Shown here: positions 19,078 to 28,446 of the stretch, piece after piece
Position numbering within the stretch: the stretch's first letter is position 1
Layout: each line of letters begins with the position of its first letter
From: Halostagnicola sp. A-GB9-2
GTDB lineage: Archaea > Halobacteriota > Halobacteria > Halobacteriales > Natrialbaceae
DNA length: 64,000 bases
Assembly: GCF_030068615.1 (NCBI RefSeq)
Contig: NZ_JASJOC010000017.1
Span: forward strand, 1-64,000
Direction: 5' to 3'
The notes under the pieces: model-generated
Database searches by the model: none
What the model was told of the DNA's origin: nothing
What the model saw: only the letters and a program-made list of their open reading frames with translations
Position numbers and translations under genes: made by a program

Positions 19078-19178
19078 GATCGGGACATACCGTCGAATCC
19101 ATGAGATGTTTTGTGATGATCTCATAGTCGATCTCACGGAAGCTGACATCGATTTCGTCGTGATAGGGACGTATTGAT
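19078..19178 (+). pseudogene. Possible universal stress protein scrap
   Basis: A short frame reads IHEMFCDDLIVDLTEADIDF, then VVIGTY and a TGA at 19176-19178. 'EADIDFVVIGT' has the shape of the Usp segment just before the ATP motif (for example NDVDLIVMGTHG). It is too short to be certain. The rest of 18928-19402 shows nothing recognisable. Confidence 0.3.
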
Positions 19179-19402
19179 GAAATGGAATTCCGCGGTATCT
19201 GCTGGAGTGTCACCAAAAAAGTGCTCAGGACGGTTCCCGTTCCGAGGATTTCTATCAGGTGGACGATACAATCTCATTACATCGCATTTCAATCGGATTG
19301 AGCAGTCGACAGCAGTACGCCCGTCCTCCCAAAGCGACTTGACGCCAGTAGCGTCTGTCACCTCACCAATTGTTATCCGATAGGCCATGGTACGCAGGGG
19401 TC

Positions 19403-20758
19403 ATGGTTGACTTACGACCAAACGTCCTCTTGATCCACGCTCACGATCTCGGGCGCTACCTCGGCTGTTACGGCGTCGATATCGAAACACCTCGGATCGA
19501 TTCGCTCGCTGCGGACGGTGCACTGTTCGAACGCCACTTCGCGACTGCGCCACAGTGTTCGCCGAGTCGCGGCAGCCTCATAACTGGTCGTGTCCCTCAC
19601 GTCAATGGTCTCATGGGGCTCGCTCACGGCGACTGGGAACTCCACGAGGACGAACGAATCTTGCCCCAATATCTCACCGATGTCGGCTACGAAACGCACC
19701 TATTCGGGCTCCAGCATATCACACAAGATACGGATCGACTCGAGTACGATCACGTCCACTCGGAGGGGAACCTCTATCCGGGCGTCTCGCCCGCAGTTCA
19801 CCAGGCGAATCGTGCCCGCAACGTTTCGGCAGTCGTCTCGTCGTTTCTCGATGCATCGGCGTACGAGGAACCGTTTTTCGCGTCGATCGGGTTCTTCGAG
19901 TGTCACCGAGTCGAGGGGGACGACGGTCGATTCGGGTTCGACGCCGAGTACTACCAGGCCGACGATCCGGACGCGGTCCGACCGCTCCCGTACCTTCCGG
20001 ATCGACGAGGCGTTCGCCACGACCTCGCGGAAATGCGCGGGATGGTGTACGCCATCGACGACGCTGTCGGAACGATTCTCGACGCGCTAGCCGAGAACGG
20101 TCTCGACGAGGAGACGCTTGTGCTCTTGACGACCGAACACGGGATCGCGTTCCCGCGTGCGAAAGGAACCTGCTATGACGCGGGGATCGAAGCGGCGCTC
20201 ATTATGTGCTATCCGGGGGTTATCGATGCCGATGAACGATACGACGAACTCATCAGTAATGTCGATGTCTTGCCGACGATTCTCGATCTCACCGGGATCG
20301 AGATTCCCGAGGTAGTTGACGGAAAAAGCTTTGTCAGCCTGATCACCGATCGCGACGAAACGTACGTCGAGCGGGACCGAATTTTCGCCGAGATGACCTG
20401 GCACGATATGTACAATCCGGTTCGGGCCGTTCGAACGGATCGATACAAATACGTCCGGAGCTTCTGGCATCTTCCCACCGTCTACCTGCCGACGGACGTG
20501 TTTGCCAGTGAATCCGGCCGCGAGGTCCGCGAAACCGACGGCGTCCCGCCGCGCCAGTACGAGGAGTTGTACGACCTCCACGATGCACCCCAGGAGGATG
20601 ACAACGTCGTGTACGAACCCCGCTATCAGGACATTCGACAGGAACTCTCGCGGGAACTCTACGAGTGGATGGACGCGACCGACGATCCGCTCCTTGACGG
20701 TCCCGTCCTGCCAGGCGACTACGACGGTATTCAGTCGTGGCCGCACGAATCGGCGTAG
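19403..20758 (+). CDS. Sulfatase-like alkaline-phosphatase-fold hydrolase
   Basis: A 451-residue sulfatase-family protein. The start at 19403 (MVDLRPNVLLIHAHDLGRYL) is chosen because family members begin right at this strand. The catalytic box CSPSRGSLITGR near residue 53 has the cysteine that is turned into formylglycine in active sulfatases (C-x-P-S-R). Metal-ligand segments include TTEHGIAFPRAKGTCYDAGI. No signal peptide is present, so it is cytoplasmic. The C-terminal block LYDLHDAPQEDDNVVYEP is typical of the family. It faces the ADP-dependent sugar kinase, and a dead copy of the same pair exists at 34.3-34.7 kb, suggesting a real link with sugar-ester metabolism. Confidence 0.85.
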   Translation: MVDLRPNVLLIHAHDLGRYLGCYGVDIETPRIDSLAADGALFERHFATAPQCSPSRGSLITGRVPHVNGLMGLAHGDWELHEDERILPQYLTDVGYETHLFGLQHITQDTDRLEYDHVHSEGNLYPGVSPAVHQANRARNVSAVVSSFLDASAYEEPFFASIGFFECHRVEGDDGRFGFDAEYYQADDPDAVRPLPYLPDRRGVRHDLAEMRGMVYAIDDAVGTILDALAENGLDEETLVLLTTEHGIAFPRAKGTCYDAGIEAALIMCYPGVIDADERYDELISNVDVLPTILDLTGIEIPEVVDGKSFVSLITDRDETYVERDRIFAEMTWHDMYNPVRAVRTDRYKYVRSFWHLPTVYLPTDVFASESGREVRETDGVPPRQYEELYDLHDAPQEDDNVVYEPRYQDIRQELSRELYEWMDATDDPLLDGPVLPGDYDGIQSWPHESA

Positions 20759-21085
20759 CCACGGATCGGTTCCTAAAAGGGTGTCATAGAAGAGTTCGCA
20801 TAGAATTGATTCCGTCCTCCCCTCCAATAAAAGTCGAGGCCAGCACAACTGCAAACTGAACGCTGATGTTATAACACCTTCTTCCCCAAACCAACATTTT
20901 GGTATCGGTCACCTTCTCTGCTCTAGAGGCGGAGTCGTCGGTGGATTCTCGTTTTAGCCGAAGCTACTCGACAGACGAATACTCACTGTTCACGTTCAGC
21001 GTCCCTGACTTCAGGACGAGGTGACGTGTCGCCCGTAGACAGAATCGTTCTGGAATAGATATGCCATGTCGTTCTCGCTTTCGAT
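20759..21085. other. Intergenic stretch between convergent genes
   Basis: About 325 bases, AT-rich from 20800 to 20920. No gene seen; it presumably carries the two terminators. No clean hairpin was recognised. Confidence 0.4.
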
Positions 21086-22483
21086 TCAGCTCTCGCTCTC
21101 GTTCTCGCGCCCCTTCGCGACCGCGAGCTCGAGAAGGAAACTCGACGATGAGACAATGTCGCCGATCCCAACCGTCCCTACAGGATCCTCGACGACTCGA
21201 TTAGGACAGGCGGCGACCGTTGGAGTGTAGAGGACGCCGTCATCGGCCGTCTCGTCAAGGTGGTCCGCGAGGAGTTCGATCGCCACCCGACCCTTCGCTG
21301 ACGGTTCGTACTCCAGGCCAGTCTCGAGATCGCCGGGAGACGTAATGTCACCCAACGCGGCCTTCGTCGCGGCGTTGACGGCGGCAAACTCTAGCCCGCG
21401 CTCGACCGCCTCGGAAGGAAGATACGAGTCCATCACGGAGAGGTGATACTCCATCGCATGGAGTCGGAGACAGTCGACGCCGAGTTCGGCCCGGATCGCG
21501 TCGAGCATGCGGTAGTGAGTGAGGATTTCGTCGGACTCGAACGGGGTGTCTTCCGTCGGTTCCTTGTCGACGACCTCGAGGTCAGCGTCGTCGTAGAGGA
21601 GATTGAGTTCGTGCGTGTCCGCACCGATGACGTTCGCTTCCGGGAGGATCCACTTGTAGATGCTCTCACGGAGGTCGGCATCGTGTGTCACGGCGTACTC
21701 AATGTGGACTTTCAAATCGTCCTCGCTCCCCGATCGGAGTCTCCGAATGACCTCTCGGGCGTGACGGTGTGCCTGTTCGTAGCCCTCTTCGACGTGGTCG
21801 GGCGTAAGGTTGTGGTAACCGGCCAGCAACGCCCCGTCGACGACGTCGCCGACCTGATCGACATGCGTGTCGAGGTCGCCGGCGACGAGGTCGAACTCCG
21901 GGGGCCTCGAGGCAGCGATGAACCGGGTATCTTCGATCGCCGTGACGTCAAAGAGCTCGTCGCCGGTCCTGAACTCGAACACCCAGTTGATTTTCGTTCG
22001 GTCCGTGTTGACGGCCTCCTGAATCGGTACGGAGTCCACCTCACCGTCCTCGACCATCGGGTACGCCACTGCGTCGGGATGATCGAACATCGTGAGTTGC
22101 CTGTCTGAAAGCAGGTACGTGTACGTGACCGGCGACGCTCCCAGCGAGGAGACGAGATTGGTCATGATCCCCGTCTGGCCGCCCATCTGCTGGTTGTCGG
22201 GTTCGAATTCTGCTTCAAGGATGGCCGCGAATTCGTCCGTCATCGCGACTTCGTCGCCTCGTCCAGCCGCCATCGTGTGCGTGATCGCCGTCGCAAGGTC
22301 CCGTTTCGACGCCAGTGGACTCGACGGGTGGCGTTCGCCGGGTTCTGGCGGTCGCTCGAGGAACGCCTCCACGTCCTCGTCGACCCGGACGATTGCGTCG
22401 ACGTTAGCGTTGTACGCGACGAACACCGGCAGACCGTCTAGCGCTCGGATATCGGACTCTAGCTGGGCGTGATCGTCCACCAT
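21086..22483 (-). CDS. ADP-dependent glucokinase/phosphofructokinase
   Basis: A 465-residue member of the ADP-dependent sugar kinase family (ribokinase-like fold). The start at 22483 (MVDDHAQLESDIRALDGLPV) is preferred over a longer basic frame. Visible signatures: FVAYNANVDAIVRVDEDVEA at the sugar site, NQQMGGQTGIMTNLVSSLGA, LAGYHNLT, ANVIGADTHELNLL (NxxE-type Mg site) and the catalytic GIGDIVSSSSF near the C-terminus, where the aspartate is the general base. It phosphorylates glucose or fructose 6-phosphate with ADP; sequence alone does not decide which. Most haloarchaea lack this step and use a modified Entner-Doudoroff route, so its presence is notable. Confidence 0.87.
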   Translation of the reverse strand: MVDDHAQLESDIRALDGLPVFVAYNANVDAIVRVDEDVEAFLERPPEPGERHPSSPLASKRDLATAITHTMAAGRGDEVAMTDEFAAILEAEFEPDNQQMGGQTGIMTNLVSSLGASPVTYTYLLSDRQLTMFDHPDAVAYPMVEDGEVDSVPIQEAVNTDRTKINWVFEFRTGDELFDVTAIEDTRFIAASRPPEFDLVAGDLDTHVDQVGDVVDGALLAGYHNLTPDHVEEGYEQAHRHAREVIRRLRSGSEDDLKVHIEYAVTHDADLRESIYKWILPEANVIGADTHELNLLYDDADLEVVDKEPTEDTPFESDEILTHYRMLDAIRAELGVDCLRLHAMEYHLSVMDSYLPSEAVERGLEFAAVNAATKAALGDITSPGDLETGLEYEPSAKGRVAIELLADHLDETADDGVLYTPTVAACPNRVVEDPVGTVGIGDIVSSSSFLLELAVAKGRENESES

Positions 22484-22712
22484 GATATGGGGTGCTCCCA
22501 GTCCCAGAGAATTAATGCTATCTTCTATAAAATCGTTTGTGGTGGGTCGGTCGCAAGATCGGATCCCGGTCCGTCGTTCCGGAGTCGAGTGCACTCAGGG
22601 GGAGCGTCGGAGATAAACCGTCGGCGCGGCTAGCGCTCGCCCGTTGCTACGCGGACCCCAGTTTCGCCCCCCTGCAACTTATTTTCGTCCGCGTGGTCAG
22701 CACGGCAGAGCG

Positions 22713-24989
22713 ATGGGAGGAGAGACATTCATCAGGCAGTTAGTGGACGTGAGTAGCGAGGACACGGGGGCCGTCGGCGGAAAGAGCGCGAACCTCGGCG
22801 AACTCGCTGGCCTCGACGTGCCCGTGTTACCGGGATTCACGACGACGGCCGGCGCGTACGACTACTACGTCGAACGGACGGGCATCCGCGAGGAGATCGA
22901 GTCGGAACTCGCCGGGGTAGACCCCGAAAACGTCGCCGACCTACAGCAGCGCGGCGAGCGGGTGCGAGCCCTGATTTCGGATGCGGAGATGCCAGCGGAA
23001 CTTGAATCTGCGATCGTCGATCAGTACGAGGAACTGGCAGACCGGATCGAGATCGACGAGCCGGACGTCGCCGTCAGGAGTTCCGCGACTGCCGAGGATC
23101 TGCCGGACGCCTCCTTCGCGGGGCAACAGGAGACGTTCCTGAACGTTTCGGGGACGACGGAACTGCTCGAATCGATCAAACACTGCTTCGCATCGCTGTT
23201 TACCGATCGGGCGATCGTCTACCGCGAGAACAACGACTTCGATCACCTCGACGTGAAACTCGCCTGTACCGTCCAGAAAATGGGGCGGGCCGATCTGGCG
23301 TCCTCGGGGGTGTTGTTCACCCTCGATCCCGACACCGGCTTCGACGAGGTCGTCGTCATCGAAGCGGCCTACGGGTTCGGCGAGCCGGTCGTCCAGGGCG
23401 TAGTCGATCCCGACAGATACGTCGTCTTCAAGCCGACTACCGGCATCGTCGAGAAGCAACTCGGCGGGAAGACCCAGCGCATGGTGCGGCGCAACGGCGG
23501 CACGAAGCTCGAGTCGGTCCCGGACGACGAACAGGATGAGTTCGCCCTTTCGGACGGCCGAATCCGAGAGCTCACGACGTACGCAACTCGCATCGAAGAG
23601 CATTTCGACGCCCCGCAGGACATCGAGTGGCTCATCGATGGACAGCTCGATGAACTGTTCGTTGTCCAGGCCCGGCCAGAGACGGTCCACGGGGCAACCG
23701 AGGGGAACGTCCTCCGAACGTACAGTCTCGAGGAAACCGACGAGGAGATCTTCGACGGGATCGCGATCGGCAACGCCGTGGCGAGTGGCCCTGTCCGCGT
23801 CCTTGAAGACCACCGCGAGATGGACCGCGTCGAGGACGGCGATGTCCTCGTCACGGAGATGACCGACCCGGACTGGGTCCCCGTGATGAAGAAGGCGAGC
23901 GCCATCGTGACCGATCGGGGCGGGAAGACGTCCCATGCGGCGATCGTCTCGCGCGAACTCGGCGTCCCCGCGATCGTTCGGACCGGCGACGCGACCGAGA
24001 CGCTGATGAACGGCGACCCCGTGACGGTCGACTGTTCGACCGATGTCGGCCGGGTCTACGAGGGCGAACTCGAGTACGACGTCCGTGAGGAGGTGGTGGA
24101 CGACCTCCCCGAGACCGACACCGAAGTCAAACTGATCCTCGGCGACCCTGCGCGAGCGTTCGCACTCTCGAACCTCCCCGTCGACGGCGTGGGATTGGCA
24201 CGCGAGGAGTTCATCGTGACGTCCTACGTCGGCTATCACCCGCTGGAACTACTCGAGCGCGGCGAGGAGGAACGCTTCGTCGACGCGTTACGAACCGGCA
24301 TCGCAAAGATCGGCGCCGCGTTCTATCCCGACGACGTCATCTTTCGGCTTAGCGACTTCAAGACCGACGAGTACCGCAACCTCGAGGGCGGCTGGAAGTA
24401 CGAACCTGACGAGGACAACCCGATGATCGGCTGGCGGGGCGCCTCCCGGTACTACGACGAGGACTTCCGCGAGGCGTTCCGACTCGAGTGTGAGGCGCTG
24501 TGCCAGGTTCGCGAGGATGTTGGGCTGGACAACGTCACCGTGATGGTGCCGTTCTGTCGCACGCCCGAGGAGGGCGAACGCGTCCTCGAGTTGCTGGACG
24601 AGTACGGCCTTTCGCCGGACGAGATGGACGTATACGTGATGGCTGAACTGCCGTCGAACATCGTCCTCGCGGATCGGTTCTCGGCGCTGTTCGACGGCTT
24701 TTCCATCGGGTCGAACGACCTCACACAGCTAACGCTTGGCGTCGACCGGAACTCTGAGCAACTCGCACCCTTGTTCGACGAGACTGATGAGTCGGTCACG
24801 CGATCGATTTCCTCACTAATTGAGGAGGCCCACCGACACGACCAGCCGGTCGGGATCTGTGGCGACGCGCCGTCGACGATACCCGAATACGTCGAGTTCC
24901 TGCTCGATACGGATATCGATTCGATCTCGGTGTCGCCGGACGTCGCGGTCGAGACGTTGCTTACTGTCGCCGAACTCGAGGACGCGTGA
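22713..24989 (+). CDS. ppsA: Phosphoenolpyruvate synthase
   Basis: A 758-residue PEP synthase. The start at 22713 (MGGETFIRQLVDVSSEDTGA) fits the family. The N-terminal ATP-binding domain has VRSSATAEDLPDASFAGQQE and AYGFGEPVVQGVVDPDRYVV. The swivelling domain carries the phosphorylated histidine in GGKTSHAAIVSRELGVPAIV. The C-terminal PEP-binding barrel has IGSNDLTQLTLGVDRNS and GICGDAPS with the catalytic cysteine. It makes PEP from pyruvate and ATP for gluconeogenesis. It diverges from the ADP-dependent sugar kinase across 230 bases, so one regulator could switch direction of carbon flow. Confidence 0.95.
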   Translation: MGGETFIRQLVDVSSEDTGAVGGKSANLGELAGLDVPVLPGFTTTAGAYDYYVERTGIREEIESELAGVDPENVADLQQRGERVRALISDAEMPAELESAIVDQYEELADRIEIDEPDVAVRSSATAEDLPDASFAGQQETFLNVSGTTELLESIKHCFASLFTDRAIVYRENNDFDHLDVKLACTVQKMGRADLASSGVLFTLDPDTGFDEVVVIEAAYGFGEPVVQGVVDPDRYVVFKPTTGIVEKQLGGKTQRMVRRNGGTKLESVPDDEQDEFALSDGRIRELTTYATRIEEHFDAPQDIEWLIDGQLDELFVVQARPETVHGATEGNVLRTYSLEETDEEIFDGIAIGNAVASGPVRVLEDHREMDRVEDGDVLVTEMTDPDWVPVMKKASAIVTDRGGKTSHAAIVSRELGVPAIVRTGDATETLMNGDPVTVDCSTDVGRVYEGELEYDVREEVVDDLPETDTEVKLILGDPARAFALSNLPVDGVGLAREEFIVTSYVGYHPLELLERGEEERFVDALRTGIAKIGAAFYPDDVIFRLSDFKTDEYRNLEGGWKYEPDEDNPMIGWRGASRYYDEDFREAFRLECEALCQVREDVGLDNVTVMVPFCRTPEEGERVLELLDEYGLSPDEMDVYVMAELPSNIVLADRFSALFDGFSIGSNDLTQLTLGVDRNSEQLAPLFDETDESVTRSISSLIEEAHRHDQPVGICGDAPSTIPEYVEFLLDTDIDSISVSPDVAVETLLTVAELEDA

Positions 24990-25028
24990 TCACGAGGACC
25001 CGATCACACGACGTCTGGAACCGTTCGT

Positions 25029-26201
25029 TCAGACGACACCAGGAACTAACACGAAGAATGTGTACGCAAGAACCGTCGACATCGTGGGTCCGACGATCCA
25101 CATCGTGACGTACTTGATGATGGCCTCCGGTTTGAAGAGGTCGTCCGCCTCAAGGACGTCCTCAGGTTCGTCTTCTCCGATCGGCGGCACCTCGTCGAGT
25201 TCGTCCTCGGCGGTCAACGCCCCCATTACGATATCGGTGTCGGCTGTTCTGCCAGATAGCGCCTCGTGGGCAGCGACCGGTCTACTTGCACGCCCCCAGC
25301 CGAGGCCGACAATCGTGCCGACCGACGACAGCACGAGACTGATCGGGATTCCGATGGAGGAGAGGGCGGTGGTGATCGTCGCGGCCGTGAGCATGATGAT
25401 CAGTGCAGCAAGAAGGGGGATGTCGCTAAGATCGCTCCCAACCGATTCCATTGTCCGACGGGCAATCGTGAACCCACCGAGACCGATCGCGACTGTCGCG
25501 ATGACGATTGCCGGTTCGGCCGTCAGTGCACCTCCGCTAACGAGCGGCGCGGCGGCGTTCGGGACGTTACTTGCACCCGCACTGAAGGCCATGTAACAGC
25601 CGAGGACGACGACGGCGGTCGTGCCGACGACCTCGCGCCAGGTCGTGTTCGGGCCGAGTGCGGGCGTCGCAAACTGGCCGTCACGATTGACGGCGAAGAG
25701 CGGACCGTCCGAGTTCTCGATCTGGACGCGCTGACTGAGCCCCGAGTAGATGTACCGGCCGATGATCGCACCGATCCAGAAGGCGAAGATCGGTGTGAAG
25801 ATCCACCACGAGAGGATCCACGTGATGGTTTCGTAGTTGAGCGTGTCTGTCGCCAATCCAAGTCCCGCAATCGCCCCAACGGTCGTCATCGAGGTGGGTA
25901 CGGGCACGCCGAATACGTTGGCAACGAGGATACCGAGACCGATGAAAAAGAGAACGGCGACGCCGGCTGTGAGCGAAATCTCCATCGTGATGATCCCTTC
26001 GCTTAGCGTCTCCATTACGTTCCGGCCGACGGTCCAGCCGCCCAAAAAGACGAAGCCCGTCATGATGGCCGCCGCCGTCACCTTCCTGATCAATCCCGCC
26101 CCCACGGCGGGCCCCCACGCAATCCCGGTCGACGATCCGCCGATGTTGAACCCGACAAAAATAGAGATGGCGACACCGATCACCAGAAGGGACTCGACCA
26201 T
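25029..26201 (-). CDS. PiT-family inorganic phosphate transporter
   Basis: A 390-residue integral membrane protein of the PiT/PHO4 family. The start at 26201 (MVESLLVIGVAISIFVGFNI) puts the first helix at the N-terminus; the longer frame adds 36 basic residues. The two PiT repeats are visible as VGFNIGGSSTGIAWGPAVGA and MAFSAGASNVPNAAAPLVSG, each holding the G-A-S/N-D/V-x-x-N core that binds phosphate. A hydrophilic acidic loop (about residues 335-365, LTAEDELDEVPPIGEDEPED) lies before the last helix. It brings phosphate in with a cation. It is convergent with ppsA. Confidence 0.88.
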   Translation of the reverse strand: MVESLLVIGVAISIFVGFNIGGSSTGIAWGPAVGAGLIRKVTAAAIMTGFVFLGGWTVGRNVMETLSEGIITMEISLTAGVAVLFFIGLGILVANVFGVPVPTSMTTVGAIAGLGLATDTLNYETITWILSWWIFTPIFAFWIGAIIGRYIYSGLSQRVQIENSDGPLFAVNRDGQFATPALGPNTTWREVVGTTAVVVLGCYMAFSAGASNVPNAAAPLVSGGALTAEPAIVIATVAIGLGGFTIARRTMESVGSDLSDIPLLAALIIMLTAATITTALSSIGIPISLVLSSVGTIVGLGWGRASRPVAAHEALSGRTADTDIVMGALTAEDELDEVPPIGEDEPEDVLEADDLFKPEAIIKYVTMWIVGPTMSTVLAYTFFVLVPGVV

Positions 26202-26481
26202 CGGAGGATACTGACGGTACGAAGGCTGAAATAGGTATTCTAGCGATCGGAGAACGGGCCGACTCCATTGCGGCTGTTCGATTCCCGGACACACTGGCTT
26301 CGGTTGCATGTGCGAACGGTGGCTTTCGAGTCGCTACACGGATGAAAGGTTTACCACGAGCGTCGTGGGAGGTCACATCTGGGACCATCCCGGATCTGTA
26401 TGAGTACAAACCGACTAACGATTTACGCGACCGTGACACGATATCGGAGCCAAACGCCGTCTCTCGGGGGGATCTGAACCG

Positions 26482-27456
26482 ATGAAAGCCGTCGTCCTCG
26501 CTGGCGGATACGCGACGCGGCTGTGGCCGATCACGAGACACCGACCGAAGATGTTTCTCCCACTCGGGGAAACGACAGTCATCGAGCGTATCTACGCCGA
26601 ACTCGAGGGGGAAGCGCGCATCGATGAGGTCTACGTCAGTACGAACGAACGGTTCGCATCCGACTTCGAGACACAGCTGGGCGACAGCGAGTACGAGAAG
26701 CCGCGACTTTCGATCGAAGAGACCCGTGCCGAGGACGAAAAGTTTGGGGTTGTCGGCGCACTCGCTCAGCTGGTCAGGAGAGAGGATATCGACGACGATC
26801 TGCTGGTCATCGCCGGCGACAACATCTTCAACTTCTCGATCGGGGACTTTCTCGAGTACTACGATCGTCGGGACGCGCCGACGATCGCCGCCTACGACGT
26901 CGGCTCGCCGGAGCGGGCAACCGGCTACGGGGTCGTCGATCTCGAGGACAACCGCGTCGTCGACTTTCAGGAAAAGCCCGACGATCCGCCAGGGACCCGC
27001 GTTTCGATCGGCTGCTACGTGTTTCCCTCGGAGACGCTCGAGTTGCTACAGACGTACCTCGAGGAAGGCAACGACCCCGACGAGCCGGGCTGGTTCGTCC
27101 AGTGGCTCCAGTCGCGGGAGCCGACGTACGCGTACACGTTCGACGGAGCCTGGTTCGACATCGGCACGCGAGAGAGTTACCTCGACGCCGTCTCTTGGCA
27201 CCTCGACGGCGACTCGCGAATTGCCGAGTCGGCGACCCTCGAGGACGCGACGGTCAGATCGAACGTACACGTCATGGCGGACGCGACACTCGTCGACACC
27301 GAGGTCGAACGGGCAGTGATCTTTCCAAACGTGCGACTGGAGGCGACGAGTGTGCGCCAATCGATCGTCGACGAGAGTGCAAGTCTCGAGGAACTCGACC
27401 TACACGACGCGATGATTGGTGCGTTCACGCAGGTTCCCGGCGGGCCGAAGAGGTGA
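26482..27456 (+). CDS. Sugar-phosphate nucleotidyltransferase
   Basis: A 324-residue NDP-sugar synthase. The N-terminal signature is MKAVVLAGGYATRLWPITRH (GGxGTRLxPxT with alanine for the second glycine), followed by PKMFLPLGETTVIERIYAEL. The metal-binding aspartate lies in LLVIAGDNIF. The last 90 residues carry hexapeptide-like repeats of a left-handed helix (ESATLEDATVRSNVHVMADA and on). It makes an NDP-sugar from a sugar 1-phosphate and NTP. Next to a TreT-type trehalose synthase, an NDP-glucose product is likely. A dead copy of its first codons lies at 33905-33991. Confidence 0.88.
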   Translation: MKAVVLAGGYATRLWPITRHRPKMFLPLGETTVIERIYAELEGEARIDEVYVSTNERFASDFETQLGDSEYEKPRLSIEETRAEDEKFGVVGALAQLVRREDIDDDLLVIAGDNIFNFSIGDFLEYYDRRDAPTIAAYDVGSPERATGYGVVDLEDNRVVDFQEKPDDPPGTRVSIGCYVFPSETLELLQTYLEEGNDPDEPGWFVQWLQSREPTYAYTFDGAWFDIGTRESYLDAVSWHLDGDSRIAESATLEDATVRSNVHVMADATLVDTEVERAVIFPNVRLEATSVRQSIVDESASLEELDLHDAMIGAFTQVPGGPKR

Positions 27457-27470
27457 TTTCGAAGTCCACG

Positions 27471-28373
27471 TCACGGTGACTCGGCACTGACTGGGACACA
27501 AAAAACCGGCACGTCAGCCTGCCGAACGACGTTCTCGGTCACGCTCCCGAGAAACCACTGTCCGATACCGGTACGGCCGTGGGTCCCCATGACGATCAGA
27601 TCGACGTCACGGTCGGTCGCGGCCGTGAGGATCACGTCTGCTGGTGACCCGGTCGCGATTGCCCCGGAGACGCTGACACCAGTATCGACGGCTCGCTCCC
27701 GAACTGTATCGATCGCGTCCTCGCCGCTGTGCTCGAGCGCCTGAAGGATTTCACCCGGTTCGTTCGCCTGTGGGACGCGGTTCGTGTCGACGGAGTACAC
27801 AGTGTGGACCATCGACTCCAGTCGGTTCGCCAGCGCGATTCCCCAGTCGGTCGCGATCTCGGCACCGTCACTACCGTCCGTCGGCAGGAGAAACCCGTCG
27901 AACGTGATCTCGTCGATTCCGGTTGGGTCGGCGTTCGGTGGGACAGCAAGGACGGGCGTCCGAGCCGTACGGAGGACGTTCTCCGTGACGCTGCCGAGGA
28001 GGACTCTGTCTAGCCCCGTCCGGCCTTTCGTTCCCATGGCGATGAGGTCGATCTCGCGTCGCGTCGCGTACTCCCGGATCGTCTGGAACGGCGTTCCGCG
28101 CTTGACGGTGGTCGTAACCTCGAGATCCGCGTCATGAGAGCGCACCATGTCCGCGACGGTCTCGACGGCGTCTTCAGCCTCGGCCTCGAGCGACGCGTAC
28201 ACCGACTCCACTACGCCGGCGATCTCGTCTAGGTCGCTGCGGACGGCGACGACCGAGAGGACGTGCACATCCGCGCCGATCCGCGACGCGAGCGCAATGG
28301 CATGCTTTGCTCCCGTGAGGGCACCCTCGCTGTCGTCTGTCGGTATCAGTATCGAGTCGATAAGTCGGCTCAT
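27471..28373 (-). CDS. Two-domain universal stress protein, ATP-type
   Basis: A 300-residue tandem Usp from the ATG at 28373 (MSRLIDSILIPTDDSEGALT). Both domains keep full nucleotide motifs: GTKGRTGLDRVLLGSVTENV and GTHGRTGIGQWFLGSVTENV. Domain 2 starts ITFDGFLLPTDGSDGAEIAT at about residue 150. It probably binds ATP in both halves and forms a four-domain assembly. It lies between the nucleotidyltransferase and the trehalose synthase and has the same direction as the latter, with a 73-base gap. Confidence 0.9.
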   Translation of the reverse strand: MSRLIDSILIPTDDSEGALTGAKHAIALASRIGADVHVLSVVAVRSDLDEIAGVVESVYASLEAEAEDAVETVADMVRSHDADLEVTTTVKRGTPFQTIREYATRREIDLIAMGTKGRTGLDRVLLGSVTENVLRTARTPVLAVPPNADPTGIDEITFDGFLLPTDGSDGAEIATDWGIALANRLESMVHTVYSVDTNRVPQANEPGEILQALEHSGEDAIDTVRERAVDTGVSVSGAIATGSPADVILTAATDRDVDLIVMGTHGRTGIGQWFLGSVTENVVRQADVPVFCVPVSAESP

Positions 28374-28446
28374 GGCTATCATGTCCACCCTTCACCACCG
28401 TAGCGGATAATGGTGTGGGGGTCGTAAGGTCTTGGCATACACCCCA

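Noticed and set aside
22941-24239. 432-codon frame antisense to ppsA
   Set aside because: PEP synthase motifs on the other strand are complete and in frame; the antisense frame has no recognisable motif.
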